Source: Alteribacter aurantiacus DSM 18675 | GTDB taxonomy: Bacteria > Bacillota > Bacilli > Bacillales > Salisediminibacteriaceae | Length of the DNA stretch: 64,000 nt | Assembly (NCBI RefSeq): GCF_000429705.1 | Contig: NZ_KE386943.1 | Coordinates: forward strand, 200,744-264,743 | Direction: 5' to 3' | Shown: positions 44,157 to 52,810 of the stretch, in pieces | How positions within the stretch are numbered: position 1 is the first letter of the stretch | Layout: the number at the start of each line of letters is the position of its first letter | Notes under the pieces: generated by a model | The model's input: only the letters and a program-made list of their open reading frames with translations | Told to the model about the DNA's origin: nothing | Databases searched by the model: none | Program-made: the position numbers and the translations under genes

Positions 44157-44708
44157 CCTTCTCCCCCAATCCGTGCTTGCCTTAAACGGTTGTTTAACGC
44201 ATGTCGAAATGTCGCACTTTTTAGAATCCTTCTTTCATTCTACGAGTCGAATGAACAGACTGAAAACGATCACACAATTATGTACAAACGTGGGAGAATC
44301 CCCTCTGTATCGTATAATAGAGCCATGCTTGTGTCAATCGAATCCGAGGAAAAAGAAATGGAAGTTTTTCGCACGAGAAAAAGCGCTTTCACAATATCAT
44401 ATGAAGTTGATAGGAATTAAAAAAACAACACATGTCTTATTATACATAATTTTGTTTTCTTTGAGTGGCTATTCACAAAGAAAATAAATGTTTTAATTTT
44501 CAGTAAACTTTGTAGTGATTCAGCGTCGTTTCTTATGGATATTCACTAGATTTCTGATTTAAGATATATCTCAAGTTTTAAGATGAATATCAAGTAAGCC
44601 GAAACATATAATCCTTCTTTAACCTGCATCTTCACTTGATTAGTTTTTCCCTAGTGAAAGGTTGGATATCAATGCTAAAATTTTATATAAAAATGGTTAG
44701 GAGTGATT
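44157..44708. other. Divergent region upstream of the atp operon
   Basis: It contains the atp promoter (44309-44337) with a leader of about 150 bases and AT-rich sequence up to the plus-strand gene at 44709. Near 44539-44594 short ATATC-like words recur irregularly. No gene was supported. Confidence 0.5.
44309..44337 (-). promoter_or_regulatory. SigA-type promoter of the atp operon
   Basis: On the minus strand a perfect -35 TTGACA (44337-44332) and TACGAT (44314-44309) are 17 bases apart, with an alternative -10 TATACG two bases closer. Confidence 0.65.
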
Positions 44709-45002
44709 ATGTTGAGAGTAGAAAAAACGGTAAGGGTTTGCAATAAAGGACATAAGTATTACAAAAGTAGTGAGTGTCCAAGCTGCCCTACTTGTGAAAA
44801 AGATAGCAAACCGAATGAAGGTTTCCTTTCAAAACTTAGTTCACCTGCAAGAAACGCTTTGGTTCACGAAGGGTTGGATACGTTGCAAGCACTATCGACG
44901 TTTACCGAAAAAGAAATACTAAACATTCATGGAATAGGACCCGATTCCTTACCTACTTTACGAGCTTCATTGGAAGAAGAAGGTTTATCATTTAGAAAAT
45001 AA
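44709..45002 (+). CDS. Small zinc-binding protein with an RNA-polymerase alpha-CTD-like domain
   Basis: A 97-residue protein. Four cysteines in CNKGHKYYKSSECPSCPTC suggest a zinc ribbon (residues 11-30). The C-terminal half (LSSPARNALVHEGLDTLQAL ... GIGPDSLPTLRASL) matches the helix-hairpin-helix fold of the RNA polymerase alpha subunit C-terminal domain. Family members occur in bacilli without known function; DNA binding is a reasonable guess. ATG at 44709 with AGGAG upstream; GTG at 44703 is an alternative. Shares a terminator with the convergent protease gene. Confidence 0.75.
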   Translation: MLRVEKTVRVCNKGHKYYKSSECPSCPTCEKDSKPNEGFLSKLSSPARNALVHEGLDTLQALSTFTEKEILNIHGIGPDSLPTLRASLEEEGLSFRK

Positions 45003-45041
45003 AAATGACTTTTGTTGTTCTTAAGTTAATAGACCCCACAA

Positions 45042-45078
45042 ACAACCCGGTACCTTTTGAAGGTACCGGGTTTGTTAA
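45042..45078. terminator. Bidirectional terminator between convergent genes
   Basis: AACCCGGTACCTT and AAGGTACCGGGTT make a 13-bp stem, serving the plus-strand 44709 gene and the minus-strand protease. Confidence 0.85.
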
Positions 45079-45086
45079 TATTGTTG

Positions 45087-47369
45087 TTAATGTCCTGCTT
45101 GTGGTGGCAAATACTCTCCGATCACAATATCACGCTCGATCGTGTCCTCTTTTCCGTCTTGCTTGGCAAAAATCAGTGCTTTGTAAACGCCTGGTTCGAG
45201 CCCTTTGATTTCAAGCTTCTCTTCAAGCATTCCTCGGTCGATGTCCTGCTTTGCTTCAATGTAGCGAATGAATTGGAACGTATCCGGCTCGTATAAAACG
45301 ATACCGAACTCTTCGGCTCCACCAGGTAAGTACACCTCATACTGGTACACATCTTCATCGGATGTGTGTTCGAGCATAAAGGCCATCACTCTCGGATAAT
45401 CAGGCTCTTCTACAAAAAAGAGGTACGGCACGTTGATCGTTTCGTCTTTGCTTTTCACTTCAATGATGCCGTTGTACATCCCTCCTTCAAAAACAGAAGG
45501 AAGAACGTCCATGATGATCGACACTTCTCTTTTTTCACCAGGGTTGAGATAAAAAGAAAACGGTACTTTCCATTGAATACCGTCCGGAACTTCAAATGGC
45601 GGATCGACTGTATATCGCTTTCGCTCATCCGATTGGTTGTCAACGGTCACTTTGACTTGCTTCTCAATTCTTCTATCGGTCCTGAGCCACTTCCCAAAAC
45701 TGACGGCTCCGGGGTAGACGAGCGTTTCAGTGTTCAACGCTTTCTTTAAATCCACTCGTCCCGTCCCTTGAACGTGCGGAGGATAAATATTCCCTTCTTT
45801 ATCAGAAATAAGCTTGGCCGAGTTCATGAGAGCAGCCTTTACTTGGTCCGGTGTCCAGTCAGGATGTTTTTGAAGAACAAGAGCTGCAGCGCCTGCGATA
45901 TGAGGGGCTGCCATACTCGTTCCGTTCATGTCGAGATATCCTTTTGGAACTGTGCTGTCAATGGCAACACCTGGAGCCACGAGATCCGGTTTCACGTCCC
46001 ATGAATAAGTAACCGGTCCTCTTGAACTGAATGGTGCGATCAGGTCCTCTTCTTCATGATACACCGTTCGTATACGAGGGTGGCTCGTTTTCGCCAGTTC
46101 ACTCAAAAGAGTTTCACCATCTTCTTTTGACATACTCACAACGGGTAGATCCACTACTTCTTCCAACGTTCCGGCAAACTCACCGTCATGATTGTTGTAT
46201 ACGATCAGCCCTTTTGCTCCTGCCTTTTTCGCTTCTTTCGCTTTGACCGTAAACGTGACAAACCCTCGTTCTACAATGGCAATCTTCCCGTTCACGTCCA
46301 TTGACTGAAAATCTTCTTTACGTCCAAGTCCAGCATATACGATTTCATCTTCACGCTTTTGGTTCCACGGCTGCGCTCGCATCATAGGCGTGATCGCCCA
46401 CTCTTGTTCCGCGTGTCGCCCAAGAGTAAGGTAAGGAATTCGAAGGGGCGGTGTGGATGCCCCTACAGAGATTGCTTTTGAAGAGGTACCAGGTGAGCCT
46501 ACGGTCCAAAGGTTTGGACCACTGTTTCCGTTAGAGGTAACAGCTACAACACCTGCTTCCACCGCTTTATCCAATGCAATACTTGTTGGCCAGTCGGGTC
46601 CGTTAACGGTGTTACCAAGAGACAGGTTGATCACGTCCACACCGTCTTCTACCGCTTTTTCAATAGCAGCAATTACTTGTTCCGTCGTCCCCATCCCTGA
46701 TGGTCCCAGAGCTCGATATCCATAAATCTCAGCATCAGGCGCCACTCCTTGCATACGACCGTTCGCACCGATAATCCCGGCTACATGGGTTCCGTGAAGG
46801 GTGGGGATGCCTTCTTCTTTTGTTGTTTCCATCGGATCATCATCTTCATCCACCACATCATAACCGCCTCGGTAATTTCGCTTAAGATCCGGGTGACGGT
46901 AATCGATGCCTGTATCAATCACACCGATTTTCACCCCTTCTCCTGTGAGGTGGTCACCATCCTCATCGAGCATCTGACGAATGTCGTTTCCTCCGATAAA
47001 CGGTATGCTTTCATCCATGGATGGTTCGTACATGGCTATAGGATCAATTCGCTTGATTCCTTCTACAGCTTCCAGTTCTTTTAAATCTTTTTGCTTTATT
47101 TCAAGTGAAAAACCATTAAAAAGCGTTTCATACGTACGTCTAATTTGAGCATCTGGGAAAAGCTCCTGCACGTTTGCCATGGCATCGGAAGCTTTCCACG
47201 CTTCATCCGCTTCCACAATCACGATTTGAATTTCTTCCGGATCGACTTGAGGCATTGGTGGGCGCTCAGGGTAGAGCTCGCCAATTTCCTCTGCAAAACT
47301 TTGATACGGTGACACCATTGTCATCATCATGATGGTAACCACCAGCGTTCGCCATATGATCCTCTTCAT
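45087..47369 (-). CDS. Secreted subtilisin-like serine protease (Vpr-like)
   Basis: A 760-residue S8 protease: signal peptide (about residues 1-26), I9-type propeptide (about 45-118), catalytic domain with Asp152 (IDTGIDYRHPDL), His192 (HGTHVAGIIG) and Ser485 (NGTSMAAPHIAG), an inserted protease-associated domain (about 310-440) and a C-terminal beta-sandwich region (about 560-745). Domain order resembles Vpr of B. subtilis. It probably degrades extracellular protein for nutrients or processes envelope proteins; the substrate is unknown. Confidence 0.93.
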   Translation of the reverse strand: MKRIIWRTLVVTIMMMTMVSPYQSFAEEIGELYPERPPMPQVDPEEIQIVIVEADEAWKASDAMANVQELFPDAQIRRTYETLFNGFSLEIKQKDLKELEAVEGIKRIDPIAMYEPSMDESIPFIGGNDIRQMLDEDGDHLTGEGVKIGVIDTGIDYRHPDLKRNYRGGYDVVDEDDDPMETTKEEGIPTLHGTHVAGIIGANGRMQGVAPDAEIYGYRALGPSGMGTTEQVIAAIEKAVEDGVDVINLSLGNTVNGPDWPTSIALDKAVEAGVVAVTSNGNSGPNLWTVGSPGTSSKAISVGASTPPLRIPYLTLGRHAEQEWAITPMMRAQPWNQKREDEIVYAGLGRKEDFQSMDVNGKIAIVERGFVTFTVKAKEAKKAGAKGLIVYNNHDGEFAGTLEEVVDLPVVSMSKEDGETLLSELAKTSHPRIRTVYHEEEDLIAPFSSRGPVTYSWDVKPDLVAPGVAIDSTVPKGYLDMNGTSMAAPHIAGAAALVLQKHPDWTPDQVKAALMNSAKLISDKEGNIYPPHVQGTGRVDLKKALNTETLVYPGAVSFGKWLRTDRRIEKQVKVTVDNQSDERKRYTVDPPFEVPDGIQWKVPFSFYLNPGEKREVSIIMDVLPSVFEGGMYNGIIEVKSKDETINVPYLFFVEEPDYPRVMAFMLEHTSDEDVYQYEVYLPGGAEEFGIVLYEPDTFQFIRYIEAKQDIDRGMLEEKLEIKGLEPGVYKALIFAKQDGKEDTIERDIVIGEYLPPQAGH

Positions 47370-47457
47370 AACACGCAGACCTCCCGAGCTTAATAGTATT
47401 TAATAGCATGCGTGAAAGAGGCCGATTTCATGTATTCAAATCGAACGAAAACCGAAC

Positions 47458-47480
47458 GGGGTCTGACCCCCGAACAATTG
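47458..47480. repeat. GGGGTCTGACCCC palindrome downstream of upp
   Basis: GGGGTCTGACCCCC with flank CGAACAATTG matches the reversed flank at 17457. A REP-like member of the family. Confidence 0.6.
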
Positions 47481-47513
47481 TGTAAATGTGTGATCTGAGG
47501 AAGGAACCATAAC

Positions 47514-47546
47514 AAAAAGGAAGAGGGATCTCCCCTCTTCCTTTTT
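47514..47546 (-). terminator. Terminator of upp
   Basis: AAAAAGGAAGAGGG and CCCTCTTCCTTTTT stem around ATC; T runs on both strands. Confidence 0.9.
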
Positions 47547-47560
47547 ATCTTTCTATTTTT

Positions 47561-48190
47561 TTATTTCGTCCCGAACAAACGGTCTCCCGCGTCACCAAGA
47601 CCTGGTACGATATAACCTTTGTCATTTAGCTTTTCGTCCATTGCTGCAAGGTAGATGTCCACATCTGGGTGTGCTTCTTGGAGAATTTCTACACCTTCCG
47701 GAGCAGCGACAAGGCACATCAGTTTGATGTTGTTTGCGCCACGCTTTTTCAAGGAGTTAATCGCTTCAACAGCTGATCCACCAGTTGCTAGCATCGGGTC
47801 GATGACGATAAACTCTCTTTCCTCTACGTCGTTTGGTAACTTCACATAGTACTCGACCGGCTGTAACGTTTCAGGGTCACGGTATAAACCAACATGTCCA
47901 ACTTTTGCGGCTGGAATGAGCTTAAGAATGCCGTCTACCATTCCAAGGCCAGCACGTAGGATCGGAACGAGTCCAAGTTTTTTACCTGCAATGGTTTTAC
48001 TTGTTGCAGGTCCAACAGGTGTTTCAATATCCACTTCTTGAAGTGGTAGTTCTCGCGTGATTTCAAAAGCCATTAAGCTCGCAACTTCATCCACAAGCTC
48101 ACGAAACTCTTTCGTTCCTGTATTTTTATCGCGAATATACGTCAGCTTGTGCTGAATTAACGGATGATCAAAAACATACACCTTACTCAT
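47561..48190 (-). CDS. upp: Uracil phosphoribosyltransferase
   Basis: A 209-residue salvage enzyme making UMP from uracil and PRPP. The PRPP motif IDPMLATGGSAVEAI and the C-terminal VPGLGDAGDRLFGTK are conserved. Length equals that of B. subtilis Upp (209). AAGGAG upstream. Between glyA and the protease; upp-atp order is kept as in B. subtilis apart from the insertion. Confidence 0.97.
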   Translation of the reverse strand: MSKVYVFDHPLIQHKLTYIRDKNTGTKEFRELVDEVASLMAFEITRELPLQEVDIETPVGPATSKTIAGKKLGLVPILRAGLGMVDGILKLIPAAKVGHVGLYRDPETLQPVEYYVKLPNDVEEREFIVIDPMLATGGSAVEAINSLKKRGANNIKLMCLVAAPEGVEILQEAHPDVDIYLAAMDEKLNDKGYIVPGLGDAGDRLFGTK

Positions 48191-48312
48191 GGTTTATATC
48201 GCTCCTTTTGTTTTATCATAGTTCGGGACTTTACTTTCATTCGAATCTATACCCTTTGAAGATTCTACATAAAATAGATACGTGATTCAAGTGAATTCAC
48301 AAAGTTATTCAT

Positions 48313-48494
48313 TGTGGAAAACAAAGGCAACCTCATTTTTGTTCACAGAAAGACCTAAGTTATGCACAGGCGTTAGTGTTTATCCACAGAAAAAGGTTTA
48401 GTTATACACATTTGTAGATAACTACACACAGTTGATCGCAAGTTATTCACAATTGTTCTATTGTTTTCCCCAACTTGCCTCATTCTTTTCCACA
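48313..48494 (+). promoter_or_regulatory. Cluster of DnaA boxes in 21-bp phase
   Basis: Four perfect TTATNCACA boxes lie at 48360-48368, 48380-48388, 48402-48410 and 48443-48451, all in the plus orientation. Near matches are TTGTTCACA (48339-48347), CTACACACA (48422-48430) and inverted TTTTCCACA-type sites near 48313 and direct near 48486. Starts 48339, 48360, 48380, 48402, 48422, 48443 are 21, 20, 22, 20, 21 bp apart. The upp-glyA gap thus looks like a DnaA-titrating or regulatory cluster. Confidence 0.7.
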
Positions 48495-48526
48495 AAAAGA
48501 CCCGGACATCCACCCGGGCCTTTTTA
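48494..48526 (-). terminator. Terminator of glyA
   Basis: GACCCGG and CCGGGCC arms with ACATCCAC loop; the minus strand continues with TTTTTGTGG. Placed ten bases after glyA. Confidence 0.75.
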
Positions 48527-48535
48527 GCAATCTCT

Positions 48536-49795
48536 TTATTGATACATTGGGAAACGTTTTGTGAGCTCAGCTACTCGATTGCGAGCTTCATCAAGAACGT
48601 CTGCTTTATCATGCGCTTTTAACACGGACGCCATAATCTGTCCGATTTCTTTCATTTCCGCAACACCGAAGCCTCGAGAAGTAGCAGCGGCCGTTCCAAT
48701 TCGAAGACCACTTGTAACAAACGGGCTTTCAGGGTCGAATGGAATCGTGTTCTTGTTCGTAGTAATTCGAACCTCATCCAATGCTTCTTCAGCTACTTTA
48801 CCTGTGATACCTAAGTTACGAAGATCGAGAAGGACAAGGTGATTGTCCGTTCCGTTGGATACAAGGTCGATCCCGTTTTCCTTTAATGACTCTGCAAGAG
48901 CATCAGCGTTATCGACGACTTGTTTAGCATAGCCTGTAAACTCGTCACCAAGCGCTTCGCCAAGTGCGACAGCTTTCGCTGCAATCACGTGCATAAGCGG
49001 TCCGCCTTGAAGTCCAGGGAAAATCGCTTTATCAATTTTCTTACCGAATTCCTCTTTACATAGAATCATTCCACCACGTGGGCCACGAAGGGTTTTGTGC
49101 GTTGTCGTCGTCACAAAGTCCGCGTGAGGAACCGGGTTTTGGTGAAGTCCTGCTGCTACTAGACCGGCGATATGAGCCATGTCAACCATAAGTAAGGCAT
49201 CCACTTCATCCGCAATTTCACGGAACTTGGCAAAATCGATTTTTCGAGGGTATGCGCTTGCCCCTGCAACAATCAATTTTGGACGGTGTTCTTGTGCTTT
49301 TGCACGAACATCATCATAATCGATGACTTGCTTTTCTTTATCCACTCCGTATTCGACGAAGTTGTACTGTTTACCACTGAAGTTCACGGGACTTCCGTGA
49401 GTCAAGTGACCGCCGTGGCTTAAGTTCATTCCGAGGACCGTGTCACCGTGATCGAGTACGGTATAATACACAGCCATGTTCGCTTGTGCACCTGAGTGAG
49501 GCTGAACGTTTACGTGATCTGCACCGAATAATCGCTTCGCACGCTCGCGGGCAATATCTTCAACAACGTCTACATGCTCACAACCACCATAGTAACGCTT
49601 GGACGGATAGCCTTCTGCATATTTATTTGTCAACACAGAGCCTTGTGCTTCCATCACTGCTTCAGACACAAAGTTCTCTGATGCAATCAATTCAATATTG
49701 TCACGCTGGCGTTTCAATTCATTGTCCATTGCCTGAAAAACTTCATTGTCCTGCTTCTTTACATGAGCCAATCGTTCTTGGTTCAACGTTTCCAT
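48536..49795 (-). CDS. glyA: Serine hydroxymethyltransferase
   Basis: A 419-residue PLP enzyme interconverting serine and glycine with tetrahydrofolate. Motifs: ELIASENFVSEAV near the N-terminus, the PLP lysine in TTTHKTLRGPRGG and GRIG-type LRIGTAAATSRGFG near the end. ATG at 49795 has GAGGAGG eight bases upstream; the longer frame to 49894 is not supported. A possible PurR site lies about 110 bases upstream. Confidence 0.97.
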   Translation of the reverse strand: METLNQERLAHVKKQDNEVFQAMDNELKRQRDNIELIASENFVSEAVMEAQGSVLTNKYAEGYPSKRYYGGCEHVDVVEDIARERAKRLFGADHVNVQPHSGAQANMAVYYTVLDHGDTVLGMNLSHGGHLTHGSPVNFSGKQYNFVEYGVDKEKQVIDYDDVRAKAQEHRPKLIVAGASAYPRKIDFAKFREIADEVDALLMVDMAHIAGLVAAGLHQNPVPHADFVTTTTHKTLRGPRGGMILCKEEFGKKIDKAIFPGLQGGPLMHVIAAKAVALGEALGDEFTGYAKQVVDNADALAESLKENGIDLVSNGTDNHLVLLDLRNLGITGKVAEEALDEVRITTNKNTIPFDPESPFVTSGLRIGTAAATSRGFGVAEMKEIGQIMASVLKAHDKADVLDEARNRVAELTKRFPMYQ

Positions 49796-49947
49796 TTCGT
49801 TCGCCTCCTCAAGTGTTTCCGTTCCTGTTGTTTTCATAACATTATCAGTATAACGCAAAAAGGTTGAAGATTTCACCCCAAATTTACATAACAAAATATC
49901 GTGGACATGCGAACATTCTATTGCTTCTCACTCGAGGAGGAGGTTCG

Positions 49948-50068
49948 TTTCACGGCTTGGAGCAAAAGATTCTCGGGGTGGGAGCTCGGATTCACGGCTT
50001 CATCTCATACATTCCCGGCGTCGCACTCTCAATTAACGGCTTCGCTTCCTCTATTTACGGGTTAGGCC
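49948..50068. repeat. 21-bp phased array, TTAACGG family (copy A)
   Basis: Six cores; the core cytosine falls at 49953, 49974, 49995, 50016, 50037 and 50058, exactly 21 bp apart. Cores: TCACGGCTT, TCTCGGGGT, TCACGGCTT, TCCCGGCGT, TAACGGCTT, TTACGGGTT. A near copy starts 175 bases further on. Confidence 0.9.
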
Positions 50069-50120
50069 AAATCCCCCTATCTCCATTAGCTGCGAATTTT
50101 TCTCTCTCGGAAAAATGTTC

Positions 50121-50245
50121 TGTTTAACGGCTTGGAACAGACTTTTCCCGGCTTGGGCGCTCGAATTCACGGCTTCATCTCCCACATTCCCGGCTTCCCC
50201 CTCTCAATTAACGGCTTCGCTCCCTCTATTTACGAGTTAGGCCAA
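50121..50245. repeat. 21-bp phased array, TTAACGG family (copy B)
   Basis: Six cores at 50128, 50149, 50170, 50191, 50212, 50233 (21-bp steps). It is clearly homologous to copy A over its whole length, spacer bases included, indicating a recent segmental duplication of 175 bp. Confidence 0.9.
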
Positions 50246-50289
50246 ATCCCCCATATCCACCACCCCACACAAACCACCTCTCTACTACA

Positions 50290-50324
50290 CAAAAACACCC
50301 CTTGCCAACATTCCAGCAAGGGGC
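50290..50324 (-). terminator. Terminator of ywlG
   Basis: CCCCTTGC and GCAAGGGG arms; TTTTTGTG follows on the minus strand. Confidence 0.88.
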
Positions 50325-50332
50325 ACTCTTCG

Positions 50333-50917
50333 TTATTCACATGTATCCGGTGTGGATGTTGTATCGATCGTGTAGACGGCTCGCTCTCCGCCAATGAGTT
50401 TTGGGCGTGTGCGCGCCAACGTAAGGTGAGCACTTCCAATTGATTTCACGCTACTTCGAACAGGTACCGCTACTTGTTTCAAATGCATCCCAATCAACGT
50501 ATCGCCGATATCAATACCGGCATGGGCTCGTATCGTTTCTAAAACAACAGGCGATTCCATGTGACGATAGGCGAAAGAGGCCATCGATCCACCCGCTTTG
50601 GGCATTGGAATGACTGAAACTGTGTCTTCCAATCGCCAGTGCCGAGCCGTATTCGCTTCTATAACGAGGGCACGATTTAGATGCTCACAACATTGAAAAG
50701 CGAGATGAACACCTGTTTTTAAGCGAAAAGCGTTCAAAGCAGACCACAGTTGTTCGGCGACCTCCATCGATCCGGCCTTGCCGATGTGTTCCCCTTTCAC
50801 TTCACTCGTGCTCGTTCCCACAACGACTATGTCCCCTTCTTGAAGGGAAGCAGCTGCTTGCAGATCGTCCAATGCGGTCTCAAGGTCTTTTGATAATTGA
50901 GCCAATTGATCAGACAT
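50333..50917 (-). CDS. ywlG: YwlG family protein (UPF0340)
   Basis: A 194-residue cytoplasmic protein of the TIGR01440/UPF0340 family. Conserved text: GDIVVVGTSTSEVKGEHIGK, GVHLAFQCCEHLNRALVIE and DIGDTLIGMHLKQVAVPVR. No established function. AAGGAG is nine bases from the ATG at 50917; the ATG at 50923 is too close. Together with rpiB downstream of ywlE as in B. subtilis. Confidence 0.9.
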   Translation of the reverse strand: MSDQLAQLSKDLETALDDLQAAASLQEGDIVVVGTSTSEVKGEHIGKAGSMEVAEQLWSALNAFRLKTGVHLAFQCCEHLNRALVIEANTARHWRLEDTVSVIPMPKAGGSMASFAYRHMESPVVLETIRAHAGIDIGDTLIGMHLKQVAVPVRSSVKSIGSAHLTLARTRPKLIGGERAVYTIDTTSTPDTCE

Positions 50918-50937
50918 ACTCATCAGCTCCTTATAGA

Positions 50938-51375
50938 CTACCCTTCGTAGTCTGAAATTTTTTGGAGACGAAGGGCGTGACGACCACCCTCATATTCCGT
51001 TGTAAGCCAAACTTTCGCAATTTCACGTGCCAAACCTGGTCCAATCACACGCTCGCCCATAGCCAATACATTGGAGTCGTTATGCTCACGCGTCGCTTTG
51101 GCACTGAACAAATCATGAACCAAGGCGCAACGAATTCCTTTTACTTTGTTCGCTGCGATCGACATGCCAATCCCTGTTCCACAGATGACAATGCCGCGAT
51201 CGGCTTCCTTATTAGCTACCTTTTCCGCTACAGGGATACCGTAGTCAGGATAATCCACTGAATCACTGCATTCACAACCTACATCTTCATAGGAAATCTG
51301 AAGCTCGTCCATTAATGATTTGACTTCTTCTTTTAAGTTTCTTCCTCCGTGATCTGACCCGATTGCTACTTTCAT
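50938..51375 (-). CDS. rpiB: Ribose-5-phosphate isomerase B
   Basis: A 145-residue isomerase of ribose-5-phosphate and ribulose-5-phosphate. GSDHGGRNLKEEV at the start and GIVICGTGIGMSIAANKVKG with the catalytic cysteine. ATG at 51375 with AGGAGG eight bases upstream; the frame opens at 51408. Corresponds to B. subtilis ywlF. Confidence 0.95.
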   Translation of the reverse strand: MKVAIGSDHGGRNLKEEVKSLMDELQISYEDVGCECSDSVDYPDYGIPVAEKVANKEADRGIVICGTGIGMSIAANKVKGIRCALVHDLFSAKATREHNDSNVLAMGERVIGPGLAREIAKVWLTTEYEGGRHALRLQKISDYEG

Positions 51376-51462
51376 CTTGTTGTCCTCCTTAGGTTTAGGC
51401 GAAGGCATTGAAAAGTTAATAATCGAACTTTTCCAGTGCTTTCTTAGGCGCTTGTTACACCT

Positions 51463-52770
51463 CTACACACGAAATTTTTCAATCATTTTTTTCAAATTGC
51501 CCGCTTCTGTGGATAGTACTTCTGATGCGGCCGCGATTTCTTGCATCACAGCCGTTTGTTCTTGCGTGGCTCCGCTCACTTCTACAGCACCGGCAGACGT
51601 TTGTTGAGCAATGGCGGCTACCTCTTCCGATTGGCTAGCAGAGGCTTCAACAGACCTCATTTGTTGTTCCACCAGCTCCGAAATTTCCGCTACCGCTTTT
51701 GCAACCTCTGTGACCGATTCACCCATATCCGTGATCGCTTCTGTAGTCACAGTCCCTTTGTCCGCCTCGGTTTTTGCCACTTGCACTTGATCTTTGATTT
51801 GACCAACAACGTTCGTGACTTCCGTTTGGATGTTTTTAATGAGAGAAGAAATGCCTTGAACGGCCTTCCCACTCTCGTCAGCGAGCTTTCGTACTTCCTC
51901 GGCAACTACCGCAAACCCTCGACCGTGCTCTCCCGCACGCGCTGCTTCAATGGATGCGTTTAAAGCGAGAAGGTTGGTCTGCCCAGCGATATCGCCTACA
52001 AGAGAAATAATGTTTTCTACTTTTTTTGCATTCTGTTCTAGTCGATGGACCGCAGTAAGAGAAGATTCATGGTCTTTTGCCAGTTGCTGAATGCCTTCTA
52101 CAAGAGAGGTGATTACATTCTTACTCTCCGATAATCTCTCAACCATATCTTCGCTCAAACGGTTGGAGGTTTGGGCATGGTTTTGTACTTGAGTCGCAAT
52201 TTGCATCACTTCTTCAACAGATTCCGCTGTTTCTTGGATCGAAGCCGCTGAACTTTCAGCCCCTAGAGAGATCTCATCGACCGTGCGACTGATATTGTCC
52301 GCTTGCTCCGCTGCTGAAATGGACGCTCCGTTTATTTCGGCTACTTTTTCATTCGTACTTGTAAAATTACGGTCGATATCTTGAATCATCGTACGCAGAT
52401 TGTCCACCATATTATTATACGCCATGGCAAGACCTTTAAGCTCGTCGTTCGATTTTGGTACAGGCACGTGTTCGGAAATATCACCTGAGGCTACTTTTCC
52501 CGCCGCCTTCTCAAGACGGTGCAACGGCTTTACGATCCATGTTGCACCGATAAAGCCAAGAACCCCACACCACATGACCCCTAAGAGCAACGTCAAAATG
52601 GTAAAGACGTTTTCGTTAACACCGATTAGGCCACTAAGATAATCACTTAAAACGAAAATAAAAAATCCACTCGTCACATACGTAATAAGGGCGACGGCAC
52701 AAATACCAAGAACCATTTTCTTTCGAATACTAAACCGGTACGACGATGATTGCTGCATACGTTTTGACAA
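51463..52770 (-). CDS. Methyl-accepting chemotaxis protein without a large sensor domain
   Basis: A 435-residue chemoreceptor: two membrane segments (about residues 20-45 and 55-78) joined by a loop of only about a dozen residues, a HAMP domain (about 80-130) and a long signalling coiled coil. The hairpin tip GQTNLLALNASIEAARAGEHGR is intact. With no extracellular ligand domain it may sense membrane state, internal pH or energy. TTG start at 52770, with GGGGGAG six bases upstream, is preferred over the ATG four codons in. Inserted between rpiB and ywlE relative to B. subtilis. Confidence 0.9.
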   Translation of the reverse strand: MSKRMQQSSSYRFSIRKKMVLGICAVALITYVTSGFFIFVLSDYLSGLIGVNENVFTILTLLLGVMWCGVLGFIGATWIVKPLHRLEKAAGKVASGDISEHVPVPKSNDELKGLAMAYNNMVDNLRTMIQDIDRNFTSTNEKVAEINGASISAAEQADNISRTVDEISLGAESSAASIQETAESVEEVMQIATQVQNHAQTSNRLSEDMVERLSESKNVITSLVEGIQQLAKDHESSLTAVHRLEQNAKKVENIISLVGDIAGQTNLLALNASIEAARAGEHGRGFAVVAEEVRKLADESGKAVQGISSLIKNIQTEVTNVVGQIKDQVQVAKTEADKGTVTTEAITDMGESVTEVAKAVAEISELVEQQMRSVEASASQSEEVAAIAQQTSAGAVEVSGATQEQTAVMQEIAAASEVLSTEAGNLKKMIEKFRV

Positions 52771-52810
52771 CCTTTTCTCCCCCTAAATAAAAGAACGACT
52801 TTCTCTCTTT

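Larger units (their letters stand above)
49796..50332. other. Intergenic region with two TTAACGG-type arrays
   Basis: From glyA: the promoter area (about 49800-49900), then two arrays (49948-50068 and 50121-50245), then the ywlG terminator. Open frames through the arrays (49864-50127, 50132-50443) show heptapeptide patterns but have no ribosome binding site. Confidence 0.7.

Noticed and set aside
44520..44600. Phased ATATC repeat between the atp operon and the alpha-CTD-like gene
   Set aside because: Only one pair is 21 bp apart; other words are 19 or 27 bp apart, so no array.
49864..50443. Open frames through the TTAACGG arrays that encode heptapeptide repeats such as I-x-G-F-x-x-x
   Set aside because: 21 bp equals seven codons, so any array gives a heptad pattern. 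No ribosome binding site is present and sister arrays (for example 62305-62424) have stops in such frames. The conserved feature is the DNA word, not the peptide.
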